From Azolla pinnata (taxonomy: Eukaryota > Streptophyta > Polypodiopsida > Salviniales > Salviniaceae), in NCBI GenBank assembly GCA_037176905.1, contig JBBBWG010033430.1:5392-39842 (forward strand): 34,451 nt of DNA, in the 5' to 3' direction. Position numbers and translations under genes: made by a program. The notes beneath the pieces were generated by a model that worked only from the letters and a program-made list of their open reading frames with translations, did no database searches and was not told where the DNA came from. Below are positions 34,424 through 34,451 of the stretch, piece after piece (positions within the stretch are counted from its first letter, which is position 1; the number at the start of each line of letters is the position of its first letter).

Positions 34424-34451
<28 letters not shown>
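34424..34451. repeat. (CT)n microsatellite at the right edge
   Basis: Fourteen CT units, continuing past the window end. Confidence 0.95.

Larger units (their letters stand above)
33813..34451 (-). other. Intron 1 (inferred) of the RBX1-like gene, running off the window
   Basis: The stretch begins after the acceptor of the first visible RBX1 exon and shows no RBX1 first exon. It holds copy 2 of a dispersed repeat (34110-34345) and a (CT)n tract at the very end. Confidence 0.6.

Overview
This is a nuclear genome segment from a land plant. Four genes are interrupted by GT-AG introns. Their products are plant-type: a pTAC2-like plastid PPR protein, a filament-like plant protein (DUF869), a nonaspanin and a RING-box protein. 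A fifth gene is a long intronless PLS-class PPR gene. The spacers are AT-rich and full of GA/CT microsatellites, degenerate minisatellites and TTTAGGG arrays. A fern or other seed-free vascular plant is my best guess, from the PLS-PPR style and repeat content, but the sequence does not prove it. There are no CRISPR arrays, operons, IS elements, intact transposons or tRNA/rRNA genes that I can see.

Layout, left to right. 1-1929: spacer with microsatellites and a 46-bp tandem duplication. 1930-4833 (-): eight-exon BIN3/MEPCE-type RNA methylphosphate capping enzyme, 362 aa, fully reconstructed. 4834-6311: its GA-rich leader and a ~300-bp interstitial telomere-like array. 6312-10915 (-): six-exon pTAC2-like PPR-SMR protein, ~938 aa. 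10916-13202: divergent intergenic region containing a perfect hairpin and a ~29-bp degenerate minisatellite. 13203-18361 (+): seven-exon TM9SF/EMP70 nonaspanin, 654 aa. 18362-20321: spacer with an 83-bp minisatellite. 20322-23771 (+): intronless PLS-PPR protein, 1149 aa, with an unusual N-terminal domain of 17-residue repeats. 24361-25077 (-): unassigned 238-aa ORF, doubtful. 25979-29762 (-): filament-like plant protein, four recognisable coding exons. 29763-33063: spacer with a 20-bp minisatellite carrying GA expansions. 33064-33812 (-): last four exons of an RBX1/ROC1 RING-box gene whose first exon lies beyond the right edge.

The genes do not form a pathway. Two (pTAC2-like and PLS-PPR) are expected to act on organellar gene expression. 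The others serve small-RNA 5'-end capping, Golgi/endosomal membrane sorting, coiled-coil cytoskeleton or membrane functions, and cullin-RING ubiquitin ligases. Exon joins were set by matching reading phase across every intron and by family motifs recalled from knowledge; no alignment was run.

The most unusual item is the 51-bp (17-aa) coding minisatellite at the start of the PLS-PPR gene. It is open in two overlapping forward frames and is followed by an otherwise ordinary PPR array that stops inside the E region.
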